Positions 26,527 through 35,817 of a stretch of 64,000 bases of DNA are shown here, one piece after another. The translations under genes and the position numbers were made by a program. The DNA comes from B18-G4 sp032250805 (GTDB lineage Bacteria; Bacteroidota; Bacteroidia; Bacteroidales; B18-G4). The stretch spans positions 54,804 to 118,803 of the forward strand of contig JAVVEM010000004.1 in the NCBI GenBank assembly GCA_032250805.1, read 5' to 3'. Below the pieces are notes generated by a model that searched no databases, was not told the DNA's origin, and saw nothing but the letters and a program-made list of their open reading frames with translations. Numbering within the stretch: position 1 is the stretch's first letter; each line of letters begins with the position of its first letter.

Positions 26527-26599
26527 TGTCCGATGGTGTAACTGGCAACACGTCTGATTTTGGTTCAGAAGAGTCCAGGTTCGAGCCCTGGTCGGACAA
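26527..26599 (+). tRNA. tRNA-Gln (anticodon TTG)
   Basis: A 73-base cloverleaf. The acceptor stem TGTCCGA pairs with TCGGACA. The anticodon stem TCTGA/TCAGA (26553-26557 with 26565-26569) closes the loop TTTTGGT, with anticodon TTG at 26560-26562. The T-arm CCAGG TTCGAGC CCTGG is standard. The discriminator is A and CCA is not encoded. It is followed 20 bases later by a terminator hairpin. Confidence 0.96.
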
Positions 26600-26619
26600 C
26601 ATTAGACGGAAGGATATTT

Positions 26620-26646
26620 GAGGGGACTACAGTCCCCTCTTTTATT
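26620..26646 (+). terminator. Terminator after tRNA-Gln
   Basis: GAGGGGAC, loop TACA, GTCCCCTC is a perfect 8-bp stem followed by TCTTTTA. It separates the tRNA from rimP, although read-through into rimP is possible because the rimP ATG is only 12 bases further on. Confidence 0.85.
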
Positions 26647-26657
26647 GAAAATAAAAA

Positions 26658-27119
26658 ATGATTGCAGAAAAACATATCGCCAGGCTGGCAGAAGAAGGGC
26701 TCAGGGGTTCGGATAATTTTCTGGTGGAAGCCAGGGTAAGATCCGGAAACCGCATTATGGTCTTCATCGACAGCGACAGCGAGGTGAGTGTGGATGAATG
26801 TATTGCCCTCAGCAGGCATCTCGAAACGCATCTCGACAGGGATGAAGAAGACTTTGAACTCATGGTTTCATCTGCAGGATTGGATCATGCTTTCAGGCAG
26901 ATGCGGCAATACAGGAAGTACCTGAACAGGGCAATTGAAATTCAATTGCATGAAGGAGGCCGGTTTACAGCAATCCTCAAAGCCATTGGTGAAAACGACA
27001 TTACAATAAAGAGGTTAATAAAAAAACACAAGAATAAAGCTGCTGATGAAGGCCCGGAGGAAAGGATCGCCCTCAGCGACATTAAAGAAACAAAACCGGC
27101 CGTGCAATTTGGCAAATAG
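26658..27119 (+). CDS. rimP: Ribosome maturation factor RimP
   Basis: A 153-residue protein required for 30S subunit maturation. The N-terminal domain includes FIDSDSEVSVDECIALSRHLE and the central FELMVSSAGLDHAFRQMRQYRKYLNR, the family signature (normally VSSPGLDRPL; here the proline is alanine and RPL reads HAF). The C-terminal SH3-like domain ends in LSDIKETKPAVQF. It heads the widely conserved rimP-nusA-infB operon, with 20 bases to nusA. Confidence 0.94.
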   Translation: MIAEKHIARLAEEGLRGSDNFLVEARVRSGNRIMVFIDSDSEVSVDECIALSRHLETHLDRDEEDFELMVSSAGLDHAFRQMRQYRKYLNRAIEIQLHEGGRFTAILKAIGENDITIKRLIKKHKNKAADEGPEERIALSDIKETKPAVQFGK

Positions 27120-27139
27120 CCGGAGAAAAATCAGAAAAA

Positions 27140-28375
27140 ATGGACAATATTAATTTGGTTGAAACCTTTGCGGAATTCAAGGAATTCAAAAACATCGACA
27201 GGGAGATGTTGATGGTGATCATTGAAGATATTTTCCGTCATATGCTGGAAAGAAAATTCGGCACAGATGAAAACTTCGACATTATTGTAAACATTGATAA
27301 AGGTGATCTTGAGATCTGGCGTAACCGTGAGATCGTTGAAGATGCCGAACTGGAAGATGAAAATCTTCAGATCGCACTTTCGGAGGCGATCAAGATCGAG
27401 CCCGACTTCGAGGTTGGTGAGGAAGTATCGGAAGAGATGAAGCTTAAGGATTTCGGAAGAAGAGAGATCCTCACCATCAGGCAAAACCTGATCGCCAAGA
27501 TCCAGGAGTACGAAAAAGACAATGTTTACCAGAAATATAAAGAAAAAATCGGAGAGATCATTACCGGTGAGGTTTATCAGGTATGGAAAAAAGAGATTCT
27601 CGTACTTGATGATGAATATATTGAGCTAACACTCCCAAAATCGGAGCAGATACCATCCGACTTTTATCGTAAAGGCGACACCATCCGTGCCGTCGTTTCA
27701 AGGGTCGAAATGAGAAATTCCAATCCGGCAATCATCCTTTCCCGCACGTCGCCTGTATTTTTGGAGCGACTTTTTGAATCGGAAGTGCCGGAAGTTTATG
27801 ACGGGCTCATCACCATTAAGAATATTGTAAGGGTACCCGGCGAAAGGGCTAAGATCTCTGTTGAATCATACGACGATCGCATCGACCCCGTTGGTGCATG
27901 CGTTGGGATGAAGGGTTCGCGAATACATGGTATCGTGAGGGAATTGAAGAATGAGAATATTGACGTGATCAATTACACAACCAATCCCACACTCTACATC
28001 AGCAGGGCACTGAGCCCGGCCAAAATATCGTCCATTAAGATTGATGACGAAAATGCACGCGCCGAAGTATACATGAAGCCCGACCAGGTATCATTGGCCA
28101 TCGGAAAGGGTGGCTATAACATCCGTTTGGCAGGCAAACTCACAGGTTACGAAATTGATGTTTACCGCGATACAGATACAGAAAGTGAGGATGTTGACCT
28201 GAACGAATTCTCCGACGAGATTGATGAATGGATCATTGAAGAACTGAAAAGTATCGGATGTGATACGGCAAAAAGCGTCCTGGAGCTTGAACCACAGGAA
28301 CTTGTAAAAAGAACTGACCTGGAAGAAGAAACCATAAATGAAGTAATCAGGATACTTAGGGCCGAGTTTGAATAA
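27140..28375 (+). CDS. nusA: Transcription termination/antitermination factor NusA
   Basis: A 411-residue RNA polymerase-associated factor controlling pausing, termination and antitermination. The N-terminal domain (1 to about 125) binds polymerase. The S1 domain (about 130-200) follows, then two KH domains: GACVGMKGSRIHGIVRELKNENIDVI and the SLAIGKGGYNIRLAGKLTGYEIDV region. An acidic C-terminal segment with a helix-hairpin-helix-like repeat (KSVLELEPQELVKRTDLEEE) ends the protein. It lies between rimP and infB, as in most bacteria. Confidence 0.97.
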   Translation: MDNINLVETFAEFKEFKNIDREMLMVIIEDIFRHMLERKFGTDENFDIIVNIDKGDLEIWRNREIVEDAELEDENLQIALSEAIKIEPDFEVGEEVSEEMKLKDFGRREILTIRQNLIAKIQEYEKDNVYQKYKEKIGEIITGEVYQVWKKEILVLDDEYIELTLPKSEQIPSDFYRKGDTIRAVVSRVEMRNSNPAIILSRTSPVFLERLFESEVPEVYDGLITIKNIVRVPGERAKISVESYDDRIDPVGACVGMKGSRIHGIVRELKNENIDVINYTTNPTLYISRALSPAKISSIKIDDENARAEVYMKPDQVSLAIGKGGYNIRLAGKLTGYEIDVYRDTDTESEDVDLNEFSDEIDEWIIEELKSIGCDTAKSVLELEPQELVKRTDLEEETINEVIRILRAEFE

Positions 28376-28432
28376 AAATATTAAATTTATCGCGGCCTTA
28401 AAGTAAAAAAAGACACAAATTGAAGCCATAAT

Positions 28433-31393
28433 ATGACGGAAACCAGTAAAGCAACAAGATTGAGTAAAGCGGCCAGGGAATTCAACGTGGGTATACATAC
28501 CATTGTTGACTACCTTGGTAAAAAAGGTATTGAGGTCGAGGAAAAACCAACCACAAAACTCAGTCCTGAAGCTTATGAATTGCTATTGCAGGAATTCCAA
28601 AATGAAAAAGCAGTTAAGGAAGAATCCAAGAAAAAAGAACTCGACACCAGTCAGCACACTTCCATCAGCATTGATGATATTGAAAAGCCATCGAAGACCG
28701 ATGACTTTGATTCTGAGCCCGATATTATTATAAAAAGGACTTCTGTTGCAGAAATAGAGCCAAAAGAGCCTGCCCCAAAGGCAAAGAAAGAAGAACCCGA
28801 AGAAAAGAAGGCGGAAGAAGCAAAGAAGAAAGAAGAAGCAAAGAAGAAAGAAGAAGCAAAGAAGAAGGAAGCAGCCGCAAAGGAAGAGATAAAGGAAGAA
28901 AAAACAGAGACTAAAGGTGAACCGTCAGAAGAAGTTAAGGAAAAAGAAGAGGAAGTAAAGAAAGACGATAGTTCTGCAATCAGGGTATATGATAAGATCG
29001 ATCTGGATGCGATAAATCAGAAAATGCGTCCGGCAAAGAAATCAAAAGAAGAAAAGGCGAAAGAAGCGGAAGCGAGAAAAACGAAAGACACTCCCGGCAA
29101 AGAAGTCAAGGCCGGGGAGAAAAAACCTGAGGAGCCCGAAAAGCTTGCCGAAAAATCTCCTGCCGAAGAGGTCGAAAAAGAGGCTAAACCTTCCGAAGAG
29201 GCAACACAGAAAGAAGAGCAAAAAGAAGAGGCTCCCAAACCTGACAACAACTTCCTTAAAACGAAGGTTGACAAACTTAGCGGGCCAAAGATCCTTGATA
29301 AGATCGACCTGAAGGAGTTTGAAAGGAAACCAGTAGCTTCTTCCAAGGACGAAAAAGTTTCACAAAAAAAGAAAAGGAGACGTATCTCCACACCTAAGCA
29401 TGTTTCTGATCCCGGAAAGAGAAAACCCGAGGATAAGACCAAAGGCCGCGGACGGAAGAAAAAAGATGCGTTTAAGCCTGAGCCCAGTGAAGAAGAAATC
29501 CAGAAACAGATCAAAGAAACACTTGCCAGGTTAGCCCCAACAGGTAAGTCGAAAGGTGCCAAACACCGCAAGCTAAAACGTGCGGCAGCCAGTCAGCAAT
29601 TTGAAGAAAACCAGCGTAAGGCAGCCGAAAAAACCCAGGTGCTGAAGCTTACGGAATTTGTAACTGTTAATGAACTGGCAAGCATGATGAATGTCAATGC
29701 AACGAAAGTGATCTCTGCATGCATGACGCTTGGATTGTTTGTCTCCATTAATCAGCGCCTCGACGCTGAAACGCTGAACCTCGTAGCCGAGGAATTTGGT
29801 TACGATGTTGAATTTGTTAGCGTTGAAGTACAAGAAGCCATTAAGGGCACTGAAACTGTGGAAGACGACGACAGCAAACTTCAGCCAAGGTCGCCCATTG
29901 TTACCGTTATGGGCCATGTTGATCATGGAAAAACCAAGCTGCTTGATTACATCCGTAAAGCAAATGTTGTTGCCGGAGAAGCAGGTGGAATTACCCAGCA
30001 TATTGGTGCATATGAAGTCATCCTCGACGACGGTAAAGGGATCACTTTTCTCGACACTCCCGGCCATGAGGCATTTACCGCCATGCGTGCGAGAGGAGCC
30101 AAGGTTACCGATGTGGCCATTATCATTATTGCCGCCGATGACGATGTGATGCCGCAAACAAAGGAAGCAATCAATCATGCACAGGCAGCAGGCGTTCCCA
30201 TTGTTTTTGCCATCAACAAAATTGATAAACCCAACGCCAATACTGAAAAAATAAAGCAGCAGTTATCAGAAATGAATATCCTCGTTGAGGATTGGGGGGG
30301 CAAATACCAGAGCCAGGAGATTTCTGCCAAAGAAGGCGTGAATGTCAGCGAGTTGCTCGAAAAGGTACTCCTTGAGGCCGAAATGCTCGACCTTAAAGCC
30401 AACCCTGACAGGCATGCGGTTGGTACCGTCATTGAGTCGACCCTTGATAAAGGAAGGGGTTTTGTAACAAATGTGCTGGTACAGGCAGGAACATTACATA
30501 TTGGCGACATGGTACTTTCAGGTTCACATTACGGGAAAGTCAAAGCCATGTACAATGAACGTAACCAGCTTGTTCACGAGGCCGGTCCTTCAGCTCCGGT
30601 GCTTATGCTCGGATTGAACGGAGCACCTCAGGCCGGTGACAGCTTCAATGTGATGCAGGACGAAAGAGAAGTAAAGAATATCGCCAACAAACGCGAACAA
30701 TTGCAGCGTGAACAAGGGCTCAGAACGCAGAAACACATCACATTGGATGAAATCGGACGACGAATTGCGATCGGAGATTTCAAAGAACTGAACGTGATCG
30801 TTAAGGGTGATGTAGACGGTTCTGTCGAAGCACTTTCTGATTCGTTGCTTAAACTATCGACCGAAGAAGTGCAGGTGAACGTGATCCTGAAAGGTGTTGG
30901 TGCAGTGACTGAAACCGATGTCATGCTGGCCTCGGCATCAAATGCCATTATCGTTGGATTCCAGGTCAGGCCACAACCAAGTGCCCGAAAACTTGCCGAA
31001 CAGGAACAAATCGACATACGCCTGTATAGTATTATTTACCAGGCAATTGAAGAGATAAAGGCTGCCATAGAAGGCATGCTCTCGCCCGATATTGAAGAAA
31101 AAATAACATGTAATGTTGAGGTAAGGGAAGTATTCAAGATCACAAAAGTGGGTACTGTTGCAGGCTGCATGGTGCTTGATGGCAAGATCACCCGGAAAAC
31201 TTCTGTCCGCCTGATCAGGGATGGTATTGTTGTTTACACCGGCATGCTCGGATCACTCAAACGTTTCAAAGACGACGTAAAAGAAGTGTCGGCAGGTTAC
31301 GAATGCGGCCTTAATATTGAAAACTTCAACGACATTAAAGTTGGCGATATCATTGAGGGCTATGAAGAGGTGGAAGTTAAGCGTAAGCTTTAG
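28433..31393 (+). CDS. infB: Translation initiation factor IF-2
   Basis: A 986-residue GTPase that places initiator tRNA on the ribosome. A short N-terminal IF2_N-like segment is followed by a long Lys/Glu/Pro-rich linker (about 60-330), including a perfect three-copy EEAKKK repeat. A second IF2_N domain near 400 (VNELASMMNVNATKVISACM) precedes the G domain: GHVDHGKT near 493, DTPGHEAF, and NKID. Domains II-IV follow with VNVILKGVGAVTETDVMLA. The linker is variable in length across bacteria. It ends 108 bases from the convergent purA gene. Confidence 0.97.
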   Translation: MTETSKATRLSKAAREFNVGIHTIVDYLGKKGIEVEEKPTTKLSPEAYELLLQEFQNEKAVKEESKKKELDTSQHTSISIDDIEKPSKTDDFDSEPDIIIKRTSVAEIEPKEPAPKAKKEEPEEKKAEEAKKKEEAKKKEEAKKKEAAAKEEIKEEKTETKGEPSEEVKEKEEEVKKDDSSAIRVYDKIDLDAINQKMRPAKKSKEEKAKEAEARKTKDTPGKEVKAGEKKPEEPEKLAEKSPAEEVEKEAKPSEEATQKEEQKEEAPKPDNNFLKTKVDKLSGPKILDKIDLKEFERKPVASSKDEKVSQKKKRRRISTPKHVSDPGKRKPEDKTKGRGRKKKDAFKPEPSEEEIQKQIKETLARLAPTGKSKGAKHRKLKRAAASQQFEENQRKAAEKTQVLKLTEFVTVNELASMMNVNATKVISACMTLGLFVSINQRLDAETLNLVAEEFGYDVEFVSVEVQEAIKGTETVEDDDSKLQPRSPIVTVMGHVDHGKTKLLDYIRKANVVAGEAGGITQHIGAYEVILDDGKGITFLDTPGHEAFTAMRARGAKVTDVAIIIIAADDDVMPQTKEAINHAQAAGVPIVFAINKIDKPNANTEKIKQQLSEMNILVEDWGGKYQSQEISAKEGVNVSELLEKVLLEAEMLDLKANPDRHAVGTVIESTLDKGRGFVTNVLVQAGTLHIGDMVLSGSHYGKVKAMYNERNQLVHEAGPSAPVLMLGLNGAPQAGDSFNVMQDEREVKNIANKREQLQREQGLRTQKHITLDEIGRRIAIGDFKELNVIVKGDVDGSVEALSDSLLKLSTEEVQVNVILKGVGAVTETDVMLASASNAIIVGFQVRPQPSARKLAEQEQIDIRLYSIIYQAIEEIKAAIEGMLSPDIEEKITCNVEVREVFKITKVGTVAGCMVLDGKITRKTSVRLIRDGIVVYTGMLGSLKRFKDDVKEVSAGYECGLNIENFNDIKVGDIIEGYEEVEVKRKL
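28814..28867 (+). repeat. Three tandem 18-base units inside infB
   Basis: GAAGAAGCAAAGAAGAAA occurs three times in tandem at 28814, 28832 and 28850, the last unit differing at its final base. It encodes EEAKKK three times. In-frame units of 18 bases can expand or contract without breaking the gene. Confidence 0.9.
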
Positions 31394-31501
31394 CAGCGCT
31401 TCACGGCTGCGGGCAGTACTTCATATTTTTTCTTAAAAAGACAGTAAATTTCGGGGGAGGATCCATTCTTTTCAATAAACAATCCTCGTTAGCAATCTGT
31501 T

Positions 31502-32794
31502 TTATCCCCTGAAAAGGGTTTGCATGCGATCGGGTCCAATTGAAACAATCTCGACAGGCACAGCAGTTTTCTTTTCAATAAATCCTATATAATCAAGTAA
31601 TTCCGTGGGGGCATCTTCCATGCTTTTCAGGCCTTCGATATTAATATTCCAGCCTTTCATCCTTGTCAAAACGGGTTCAATCTCCTGCAGTGTCATATCA
31701 TAAGGCACCTGGGGGCTTTCCTTACCATCGACTTTGTATGCCGTACAGATGCTCAGTTCATCGAAGGGACCGAGCACATCTGTTTTCATCATAAAAAGCT
31801 TGGTTACTCCACTGAGCATAATGGCATAATTCAGGGCAACCAGGTCGAGCCAGCCACAGCGACGCGGTCTGCCTGTTGTCGAACCAAATTCATTTCCGGC
31901 TTCACGCATAAGCTTGCCGTTGTCATCGAGCAGTTCGGAAGGAAAAGGCCCGCTGCCAACACGGGTGCAATAGGCTTTAAACACACCAAACACCTCTCCT
32001 ATAGTATGTGGAGCCACTCCCAATCCGGCACAAACTCCGGCGCAGATTGTATTTGAAGAAGTTACATAAGGATAAGTGCCAAAATCAATATCGAGCATGC
32101 TTCCCTGGGCGCCTTCGGCCAATACCCGCTGACCATCGGCTAGTGCACGATTGATCACATATTCACTATTGACCATTTTTAGTTTAGTAAATACTTTGAG
32201 CGCCTCAAACCACGCTTCCTCATAGTCTGAAAACGAAAGCCCGTCAAATTCAAAGTCGCTGTGATTAAAGCCATAAGCACTGATAATGCGCATATGCTGC
32301 CCGCGCAAGTGGTCGTAGCGGGCCCTGAAGCCACTGCCGGCCACATCACCGCTACGGATGCCCAGCCGGGCTACCTTGTCAGTATATGCCGGACCTATGC
32401 CCTTCAGTGTAGAGCCAATCTTCAGGTCTCCTTTTGAGCGCTCGTAAACAGCATCCAATAATCGGTGCGAGGGGGTGATCAGGTGTGACTTGCGCGAAAT
32501 AAGCAAGCGCTCCGATACGGGAATACCATGATCTTCAAGCATCCTGATCTCATTTTGAATGATAAACGGGTCGATGATAACACCATTGCCGACAATGTTT
32601 TTTGCTTTTTCAGAAAATATCCCCGAAGGAATGGTGTGCAGAATAAACTTTTTCCCTTCAATGATTATGGTATGGCCGGCATTGGGTCCTCCCTGAAACC
32701 GCGCAATAATATCATAAGCGGGGGTTAAAACATCCACAATTTTTCCCTTACCTTCGTCTCCCCACTGGAGGCCAAGCAAAACATCAATTTTCAT
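31502..32794 (-). CDS. purA: Adenylosuccinate synthase
   Basis: A 430-residue enzyme that joins IMP and aspartate with GTP hydrolysis, the first committed step of AMP synthesis. GLQWGDEGKGKIVD at the N-terminus is the GTP-binding P-loop with catalytic Asp, followed by FQGGPNAGHTI. Further motifs are GSTLKGIGPAYTDK, GAQGSMLDIDFGTYPYVTSS and GSTTGRPRRCGW. The length and motif order are normal. It is transcribed toward infB and may share a promoter region with the Fur-family gene upstream (101-base gap). Confidence 0.97.
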   Translation of the reverse strand: MKIDVLLGLQWGDEGKGKIVDVLTPAYDIIARFQGGPNAGHTIIIEGKKFILHTIPSGIFSEKAKNIVGNGVIIDPFIIQNEIRMLEDHGIPVSERLLISRKSHLITPSHRLLDAVYERSKGDLKIGSTLKGIGPAYTDKVARLGIRSGDVAGSGFRARYDHLRGQHMRIISAYGFNHSDFEFDGLSFSDYEEAWFEALKVFTKLKMVNSEYVINRALADGQRVLAEGAQGSMLDIDFGTYPYVTSSNTICAGVCAGLGVAPHTIGEVFGVFKAYCTRVGSGPFPSELLDDNGKLMREAGNEFGSTTGRPRRCGWLDLVALNYAIMLSGVTKLFMMKTDVLGPFDELSICTAYKVDGKESPQVPYDMTLQEIEPVLTRMKGWNINIEGLKSMEDAPTELLDYIGFIEKKTAVPVEIVSIGPDRMQTLFRG

Positions 32795-32895
32795 CTGATC
32801 TAAGTTTAATTAATAATGGCAGATGGTTTGTCCATTGTTAGTATCCACGATAAAATTAAGCATTCCCCGCGGATAATTCCATAAAAAACGGGTAT

Positions 32896-33339
32896 TTATT
32901 GTTTGACGCGTCCGTAAAAAGTGAGCGAATGATGGGTAACCTCTACCCCGAGGGTTTTTTCAACATACTCTTTTATATCCTCAATCCGCGGATCAGAAAA
33001 CTCAATCACCTTACCATCATTGACGCTGATAAAGTGATCGTGCTTTTTAAACTTATATGACCGCTCAAACTGGGCGCAATTATTTCCAAACTGGTGCTTG
33101 GTGACAAGGTTGCAATCAAGCAGTAATTCTATAGTATTATATAATGTAGCCCTGCTTACACGATACTTATTGTTTTTCATGCGAATGTACAGGGTCTCAA
33201 TATCGAAGTGGCCCTCAGTAGCATAGATCTCCTTCAGGATAGTATATCTTTCAGGTGTTTTCCTGTGCCCGCGCTGTTCAAGATAATCGGTGAATATCTT
33301 CTTAACTTGCTCCAACATATCCTTATTCGTGTCTTTCAT
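32896..33339 (-). CDS. Fur-family transcriptional regulator lacking the CxxC zinc motif
   Basis: A 147-residue Fur-family protein. The winged helix is clear: RKTPERYTILKEIYATEGHFDIETLYIRM and YRVSRATLYNTIELLLDCNLV. In the dimerisation domain the usual HHHHxxCxxCGKV segment reads KHDHFISVNDGKVIEF, so both cysteines of the structural zinc site are absent. The only cysteines are in LLDCNL and NNCAQF. Metal-sensing histidines H-D-H and the terminal THHSL remain. It may therefore respond to metal or peroxide without structural zinc. It has its own -7 element and an inverted repeat upstream that could be an autoregulatory operator. The target regulon is unknown. Confidence 0.87.
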   Translation of the reverse strand: MKDTNKDMLEQVKKIFTDYLEQRGHRKTPERYTILKEIYATEGHFDIETLYIRMKNNKYRVSRATLYNTIELLLDCNLVTKHQFGNNCAQFERSYKFKKHDHFISVNDGKVIEFSDPRIEDIKEYVEKTLGVEVTHHSLTFYGRVKQ

Positions 33340-33361
33340 CGAATCAGATTTTAACGAGCTT

Positions 33362-33369
33362 CAAATTTA
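33362..33369 (-). promoter_or_regulatory. Fur-family gene promoter, -7 element
   Basis: The minus strand reads TAAATTTG, matching TAnnTTTG, 22 bases upstream of the ATG at 33339. Confidence 0.55.
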
Positions 33370-33382
33370 GAAAAAATATCTA

Positions 33383-33398
33383 TTATAATTTGGTATAA
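33383..33398. promoter_or_regulatory. Possible Fur/PerR-type operator
   Basis: TTATAAT-TT-GGTATAA is an inverted repeat matching 5 of 7 arm positions and resembling the PerR/Fur box core TTATAATnATTATAA, though with a 2-base spacer. It covers the -33 side of the Fur-family gene promoter, where a repressor would compete with RNA polymerase. Confidence 0.35.
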
Positions 33399-33470
33399 AT
33401 AAAAATAAATTTTTCAACAGGCACAAAACACTGCTTTCAGGAGGGTATCGTTGAATAATGTCAGGCGAAA

Positions 33471-35702
33471 TCAGGCTTTAATACGGTCAATCCGGCTTAC
33501 TTTTTGTATTTCAGGGATCTTTTTCAAATTATCAATAAGCTGGTTCAGGATTTCCGTGTTCTCAATATAGAGCATGATAACGGCATCGGTGAGACCATTA
33601 TGGGTGTCGAGATTAAAGGAGCGTATACCGAGGTCGTGTTTATCAGAAATAATTTCAGCGATCTGTTTTACCATACCTTTTTTATCCATACCCTGGATCT
33701 TAATTCCGGAGAGGAATCCGATTGATTCATCGGTTTTCCATTTGGCCTTAATGATCCTGTTGCCATGGCTCGACATGGACTGTATTGCCACCGGGCAGTT
33801 GGTACGATGTATCAGTATCTTTCCTCTTCTGTTCATAAAACCAACTACATCATCGCCCGGTATAGGATTACAACATTTTGAGATAACATAGCGTATATCT
33901 TCTATGTCGTCGCTCAACACGAGAGTCTCAGGCTTTTTCTTTAATTGCTGAATAATATCGGGGCTCACTGAGCTCTTGGTTTTAGACCGGCTGAATGGTT
34001 TACTAATGAATCTGAGCCAGTTTCCTTTATCCGATAATTGTGCAAATGCCTTGACATCTTTCGGACCCCGGTCACCCTGTATAAAGTCGTAGTACATCTT
34101 ATTCTGGGAAGTATATCCGAGGTACTCCATTATCCGTTGTACGATTCCTTCTGAAAAGGTGATCTTCTGCTGGCCGAGCAAATTCCTGAGCATCTCTTTC
34201 CCTTCCTCGGAATACTGCTTGTATCTTTCCTTAAGCGCAGCATTGATCCGGTGTTTTGCGCGTGCGGTTATCACAAATTTGAGCCAGTTTTCTTTGGGTA
34301 CCTGCTTTTGTGAAACGATCACCTCCACCTGATCGCCACTTACAAGGACATGATTCAGGGGTACGAGGTTATGATTTACTTTGGCACCGATGGACTTGTT
34401 GCCTACCTGTGAGTGGATGTTATATGCAAAATCCAGTACGGTAGATTTGGCTGGAAGATTTTTTAACTCCCCTTTGGGGGTATATACATATATCTCGTCG
34501 GAGAATAGATTCAGTTTAAAATCGTCAACAAAATCGAGTGCCGAAGCATCGTGGCTCTGAAGCATTTCCCTGATCCTGTTCAACCATTCGTCGAGGCCGG
34601 TTTCCCTGTCATTGCCTTCCTTGTATTTCCAGTGTGCAGCATACCCTTTTTCAGCAATTTCGTGCATGCGTTCGGTTCTGATCTGCACTTCCACCCATTT
34701 CCCACTGTGGCTCATCACCGTAGTATGCAAGGCCTCATAACCATTTACCTTTGGTAATGATATCCAGTCGCGAAGCCTCTGCTGATTGGGCTTATAGTAA
34801 TCTGTGATCACGGAATAAACCCGCCAGCATTGTTCTTTTTCCTTATCCAGGGGTGTATCAATAATTACACGTATAGCAAAAAGATCGAAGATATCCTCAA
34901 AGGGGATCTCTTTGCTTCTCATCTTTTCCCAGATGGAATATACCGATTTTTCACGGTCGTGGATATTGAATTTCATTCCCTTTCCGGCAAGATCTTTTTT
35001 AATGGGATAGATGAACTTGCTGATAAATCGTTTTCGTTCGGGTCTTGATTCTTTCAGTTTCCTTAGAATAGTATTATAAATTTCCGGTTCGAGAAACTTG
35101 AGCGACAGATCTTCCAGTTCACTTTTAATGGTATGCAGTCCGAGTCTGTGTGCCAGGGGTGCAAAAAGATACAGGGTTTCCGAAGCAATCTTCAGTTGTT
35201 TATCGCGGGGCATGGCATCAAGCGTGCGCATATTATGCAGACGGTCGGCAAGTTTGATCAGGATCACCCTTACATCGACTGAAAGTGTCATGAGCATCTT
35301 ACGGAAGTTCTCGGCCTGGGCTGATGATGAAGGATGTTCAAAGATCTCTTCGATCTTTGTCAGGCCATCGATGATGCGGGTAACGGTATCACCAAAACTT
35401 ACCCGAATATCTTCGAGAGAGTATTCGGTATCTTCCACCACATCATGCAATAAGGCACAGATCACTGATGTTGTTCCAAGCCCCAGTTCGCCGGCTGCGA
35501 TCCTGGCCACTTCCAGAGGGTGATATATATATGGCTCGCCCGATTTGCGGCGCATGTCGCGGTGGGCATCAACAGCGAGGTTAAATGCTTTTCTGACAAG
35601 TTTTTTGTTGACAGGCTTTTCCCTCTTTGCCCATACCCTGAGAAGGTTACGGTAAGAATTGAGGATTTGTATTTTTTCTATGTCGGGGTCGGGATTATAC
35701 AT
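33471..35702 (-). CDS. Bifunctional (p)ppGpp synthetase/hydrolase, RelA/SpoT family
   Basis: A 743-residue stringent-response enzyme. The N-terminal HD hydrolase shows HPLEVARIAAGELGLGTTSVICALLHDVVEDT and KLADRLHNMRT. The synthetase domain has FAIRVIIDTPLDKEKEQCW and the signature DWISLPKVNGYEALHTTVM. A TGS domain (VYTPKGELKNLPAKSTVLDFAY) and a C-terminal ACT domain (about 670-743) follow. Both active-site sets look complete, so it should make and degrade (p)ppGpp. As in many Bacteroidota it may be the main long RSH. It is divergent from the T9SS cargo gene. Confidence 0.95.
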   Translation of the reverse strand: MYNPDPDIEKIQILNSYRNLLRVWAKREKPVNKKLVRKAFNLAVDAHRDMRRKSGEPYIYHPLEVARIAAGELGLGTTSVICALLHDVVEDTEYSLEDIRVSFGDTVTRIIDGLTKIEEIFEHPSSSAQAENFRKMLMTLSVDVRVILIKLADRLHNMRTLDAMPRDKQLKIASETLYLFAPLAHRLGLHTIKSELEDLSLKFLEPEIYNTILRKLKESRPERKRFISKFIYPIKKDLAGKGMKFNIHDREKSVYSIWEKMRSKEIPFEDIFDLFAIRVIIDTPLDKEKEQCWRVYSVITDYYKPNQQRLRDWISLPKVNGYEALHTTVMSHSGKWVEVQIRTERMHEIAEKGYAAHWKYKEGNDRETGLDEWLNRIREMLQSHDASALDFVDDFKLNLFSDEIYVYTPKGELKNLPAKSTVLDFAYNIHSQVGNKSIGAKVNHNLVPLNHVLVSGDQVEVIVSQKQVPKENWLKFVITARAKHRINAALKERYKQYSEEGKEMLRNLLGQQKITFSEGIVQRIMEYLGYTSQNKMYYDFIQGDRGPKDVKAFAQLSDKGNWLRFISKPFSRSKTKSSVSPDIIQQLKKKPETLVLSDDIEDIRYVISKCCNPIPGDDVVGFMNRRGKILIHRTNCPVAIQSMSSHGNRIIKAKWKTDESIGFLSGIKIQGMDKKGMVKQIAEIISDKHDLGIRSFNLDTHNGLTDAVIMLYIENTEILNQLIDNLKKIPEIQKVSRIDRIKA

Positions 35703-35817
35703 GCTTTATCAGAAGCCGGAACAAAGTTACATCAAATCTGCGATTCTTTATCTCCCAGAAACCAATTAATATCGGGATTATTATTAATTTTGAATTGGCC
35801 TGAACAAAGATATTTTG

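Noticed and set aside
29573..30178. 201-codon minus-strand open frame
   Set aside because: It lies inside the infB G domain and has no recognisable family.
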